A DNA stretch of 64,000 bases from Absidia repens. Lineage: Eukaryota > Mucoromycota > Mucoromycetes > Mucorales > Cunninghamellaceae. The DNA is taken from NCBI GenBank assembly GCA_002105175.1, contig MCGE01000003.1, positions 62,001 to 126,000 of the forward strand, given 5' to 3'. The notes below the pieces were generated by a model that saw only the letters and a list, made by a program, of their open reading frames with translations, searched no databases and was not told the origin of the DNA. Made by a program: the position numbers and the translations under genes. Shown one piece after another: positions 61,589 to 64,000 of the stretch; positions within the stretch are counted from its first letter, which is position 1; each line of letters begins with the position of its first letter.

Positions 61589-63081
61589 TCACATCATTCC
61601 AAAACGAAACTTTTCAGATTCAAATCGAGAGCACAACATATACATCGCCATTTGATTGCTTTCATGAGAGCCAGTAATAGTGACCAACCGTTCGTTTGTA
61701 TTGCCTGCAGCGTTCATAATCTTGATATGACTGCCACTAACTTGCCTAATTTCGTTGATCTTGCTTCCATTTTTTCCAATAATACAACCAACCTAGTTAA
61801 ATGAGAAAGACAAAAGTTAGTAGAACTCTTGAGACAATGCTTCAACCCCCTTCCTCTAGTACTCTCACTTACCATGTCATTCGGGATTAAGATCTGTTGG
61901 GATTGGCTGTTGTTCATGGTTCCATAATTAGGCGATCCACCACCGAAGTTTTGATTTTGATAAATAAAAGGCCATCCCATAGGTATACCCGGAAGCTCCC
62001 TCCCTAGCATTCCCGGTATCATTCCATAAACACCGCCGCCGGTATCGATATTGCTTGATACACCACCATGACCACCTCGTGAAGAATAGTCGGTACGCCG
62101 ATTCAACGGCGGCAATGAAGATTTTGCAGCAATGGGAGTATAAGGAATATATCCAGGAAGAGGTCGCTGGGAAAGGTCAGCCAATATATCACCAATTCGC
62201 GCTACAGCAATATAGATGGATTTGGGTGCACCAATAATCGTCATAATTCGTTCAGTCGACATAACAAGGATTTCTTCAGATGCATTCATATGTGCCCCGC
62301 TTTCTTCTTGTACTGATTTGATGATCGATCCACTTCGTCCTATAAGGCTACCCATACGTATATCAGGTACCAATAGCCGGATATTGGCGTCGCCTTGCTG
62401 TTTATTGTCTTGATTCTCGGAAGATTTTTCAGTCAGAATTTTTTCACTGACCATCGCATACGCCTATATATGAATCGTTAATACCACGCTTACATTTTCA
62501 TACTCACCCCTCCCCCCCCTGATGCCTCTCTCACACAGCATTCTATCCTTTGTTACCTTGGCCACCGCTTCCACTGAGCCCTTGACAGTCAAAATACGAT
62601 CATAAACACCATAAACAATATCTGAGATAGTGACATAAGAGGATGAGTGTTGTCTGATTTCATTGACACTTTTTCCAGCACGACCAATAATGACTCCAGC
62701 ATCTTTTGAATTCACTAGAGATCGAACGGTGATAGTGGCATTCGGGTTCTTCAACGTCAACGTATTTCCGCTATCATAAGGGTTGATGATCGTTTTTTTT
62801 GGTGCAGAAAAATCGCCAGCATGATCGAGTTCGGTATTCGTATCTCCGTCGTCTGTACTATGAGGATCGGCTTCAGTCCATTTCTTGCTATCCCTTCCGG
62901 TGTCCATCTGTTCTTCCCCTGCAAAACGCGGTGCCTTGGTTTCAGGATCGGGTATTGCTTGTCGTTTCGGATGGCGGTCTTCTTTACTATGGTATTCTAT
63001 ATCAGTGTCGACTTCCTCTTCGAATCTAGGTCGTTTGAAGCGGTCTGTGGATGTTGAGTCACTAATATCGTTTTCGTTCAT
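61589..63081 (-). CDS. triple KH-domain RNA-binding protein (PCBP/hnRNP K type)
   Basis: Three exons (63081 to about 62554, about 62467-61874, about 61794-61589) give about 440 aa. After an acidic, charged N-terminus come three KH domains with the GxxG RNA-binding loop: KH1 VRSLVNSKDAGVIIGRAGKS, KH2 RLLVPDIRMGSLIGRSGSII, and KH3 ILIPNDMVGCIIGKNGSKIN; the loop of KH3 is created by splicing at the last intron. A Gly/Pro-rich linker separates KH2 from KH3, as in poly(C)-binding proteins, fission yeast Rnc1 and yeast Pbp2/Hek2. These bind C/U-rich RNA and control mRNA stability, localisation or splicing. ATG 63081 (MNENDISDSTSTD) follows a poly-A-rich 5' leader on the plus strand. Full length. 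Confidence 0.92.
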
Positions 63082-64000
63082 TTCCTTCAAGAAAAAAAAA
63101 AAAAAAAAGAACAAACGTTGAGTCACCGGTATTAAACTTTTTTTTTTCAACAACAAGAGAGCAACATACCAAATTGTTAAAATATAGAATATTTCAAATA
63201 GAGATTGCTTAAAGTAAAGGGGATAATTGAAAAGATAGGGAAAATGAAGATGTGAGATTGTCTGTGTCTGTGGAAGGGGAAAAGGAAGGGTTATTGATAA
63301 GATAAGAGACTTGTACTTTTGTAAACATCTTTTTTTTTTCTAAAGTATGAAGTAATACCAGTTGAAAATAAAGGGAATAGGTGAGCGTGAGTGAGTGGAA
63401 ATGGTAAATAGTCAACTACAAGAGGGAATTCACAGAAAATATAATGGAAAAGAAAAGCAAAAATGTTAAAAAAAAAAAAACCTGGACAATTTTTTGGCGG
63501 CGGCAATTGAAATACTGGTAGACTGTGCCATTCAGTGAAATTCCACATGAAATAAATTTGCTCAGGTCAAACCTAACCAAAATGATTGATCAAGTTTTAC
63601 CACGAAAGTAAAACTCATGAACACCATTTTACTCCACATGCTGCAGCTAAAAAGGCAGGGTTTTTTTATTTATTTTTTGTCTTTCGGCTGATCTTGTTTG
63701 ACAATAAACGTAAACGTATGAATAACATTTTTTTCACTATCACACATGCGCTCGTATCACCATGCGGTAAAAGTGATGTGACTGAGTTAAAATACTGTAG
63801 CAAAAGACGGATTATACTAAAATGACATTTTGTTTGACCCTATCATTATAAAATCAACATATATCTTATTTAGTTGAAGTAGAACGCACTACGCCCCAAT
63901 TGAACAACGGCCAACACTGATCTAGTCTTTCCTGCCGAGTATCGTAACAAAAACAAAAAAAAAAACAAAAAAAGCAGAAAAGGGCGAATTGGGACTCTAT
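63082..64000. promoter_or_regulatory. KH gene upstream region to window end
   Basis: About 900 bp upstream of the KH gene. Pyrimidine-rich on the minus strand, with T/A runs at 63095-63110 and 63468-63480. The small open frame 63586-63825 (plus) has no recognisable character. No gene is supported before the right edge. Confidence 0.4.

Noticed and set aside
63495..63515. CGGCAATTGAAA near the right edge, complementary to the end of repeat copy C
   Set aside because: Only about 12 bp match, no adjoining family blocks are found, and the distance is large; treated as chance.

Overview
The window is nuclear DNA of a filamentous fungus. The best fit is an early-diverging Mucoromycota (mucoralean) species. 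This is an inference from dense short GT-AG introns, A/T-rich spacers full of long A and T runs, compact UTRs, and the gene set (class IV-like chitin synthase, DASH-like subunit, P5-type ATPase, homeodomain protein). No prokaryotic, organellar or viral gene was recognised, and no rRNA or tRNA gene was found by eye.

Layout. Plus strand: the 3' end of an SPIN90/Ldb17-type gene (1-954) and an AAT-family amino acid permease split by 6-, 7- and 3-nt exons (2084-4971). Then a minus-strand seven-helix membrane protein with a His-rich tail (5802-7906), a plus-strand ACAD10/11-type phosphotransferase (8380-10412), and the KEOPS subunit Cgi121 (10979-11836, minus). A candidate 27-residue zinc-knuckle microprotein lies at 13466-13617. 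Three small plus-strand genes follow: an orphan (17262-17768), an Hsk3-like DASH subunit (17977-18297) and ribosomal stalk protein P1 (19567-20094). The large B-block subunit of TFIIIC occupies 21049-27357. Minus-strand alpha-MPP (28772-30598) and a homeobox regulator (31572-32885) precede a plus-strand EF-hand MscS channel (33759-36760). From 39.7 to 50.8 kb all genes are on the minus strand: chitin synthase, Pol III subunit RPC5, aminopeptidase P and cofilin. EMG1/NEP1 is on plus (52132-53084). The right end is again all minus: a P5-type ATPase with a secreted Cys-rich N-terminus (55106-60043), a reeler-domain membrane protein (60338-61396) and a three-KH RNA-binding protein (61589-63081).

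Most genes are unrelated housekeeping functions and no biosynthetic cluster is visible. Thematic pairs are two Pol III components (TFIIIC large subunit, RPC5), two ribosome genes (P1, EMG1), and two neighbouring secretory-pathway membrane proteins (reeler protein, Cys-rich P5 ATPase).

The large gene-poor spacers at about 5.3, 15.5-17.1, 27.5-28.4, 37.1-38.7 and 53.3-54.5 kb hold diverged copies of one unannotated non-coding repeat family. The copy at 37059-38737 has inverted arms of roughly 270 bp, short terminal inverted repeats and flanking TA dinucleotides, which suggests a non-autonomous DNA transposon. The most interesting signals are this repeat family, the micro-exons of the permease, and the Cys-rich P5 ATPase with an atypical M4 motif.
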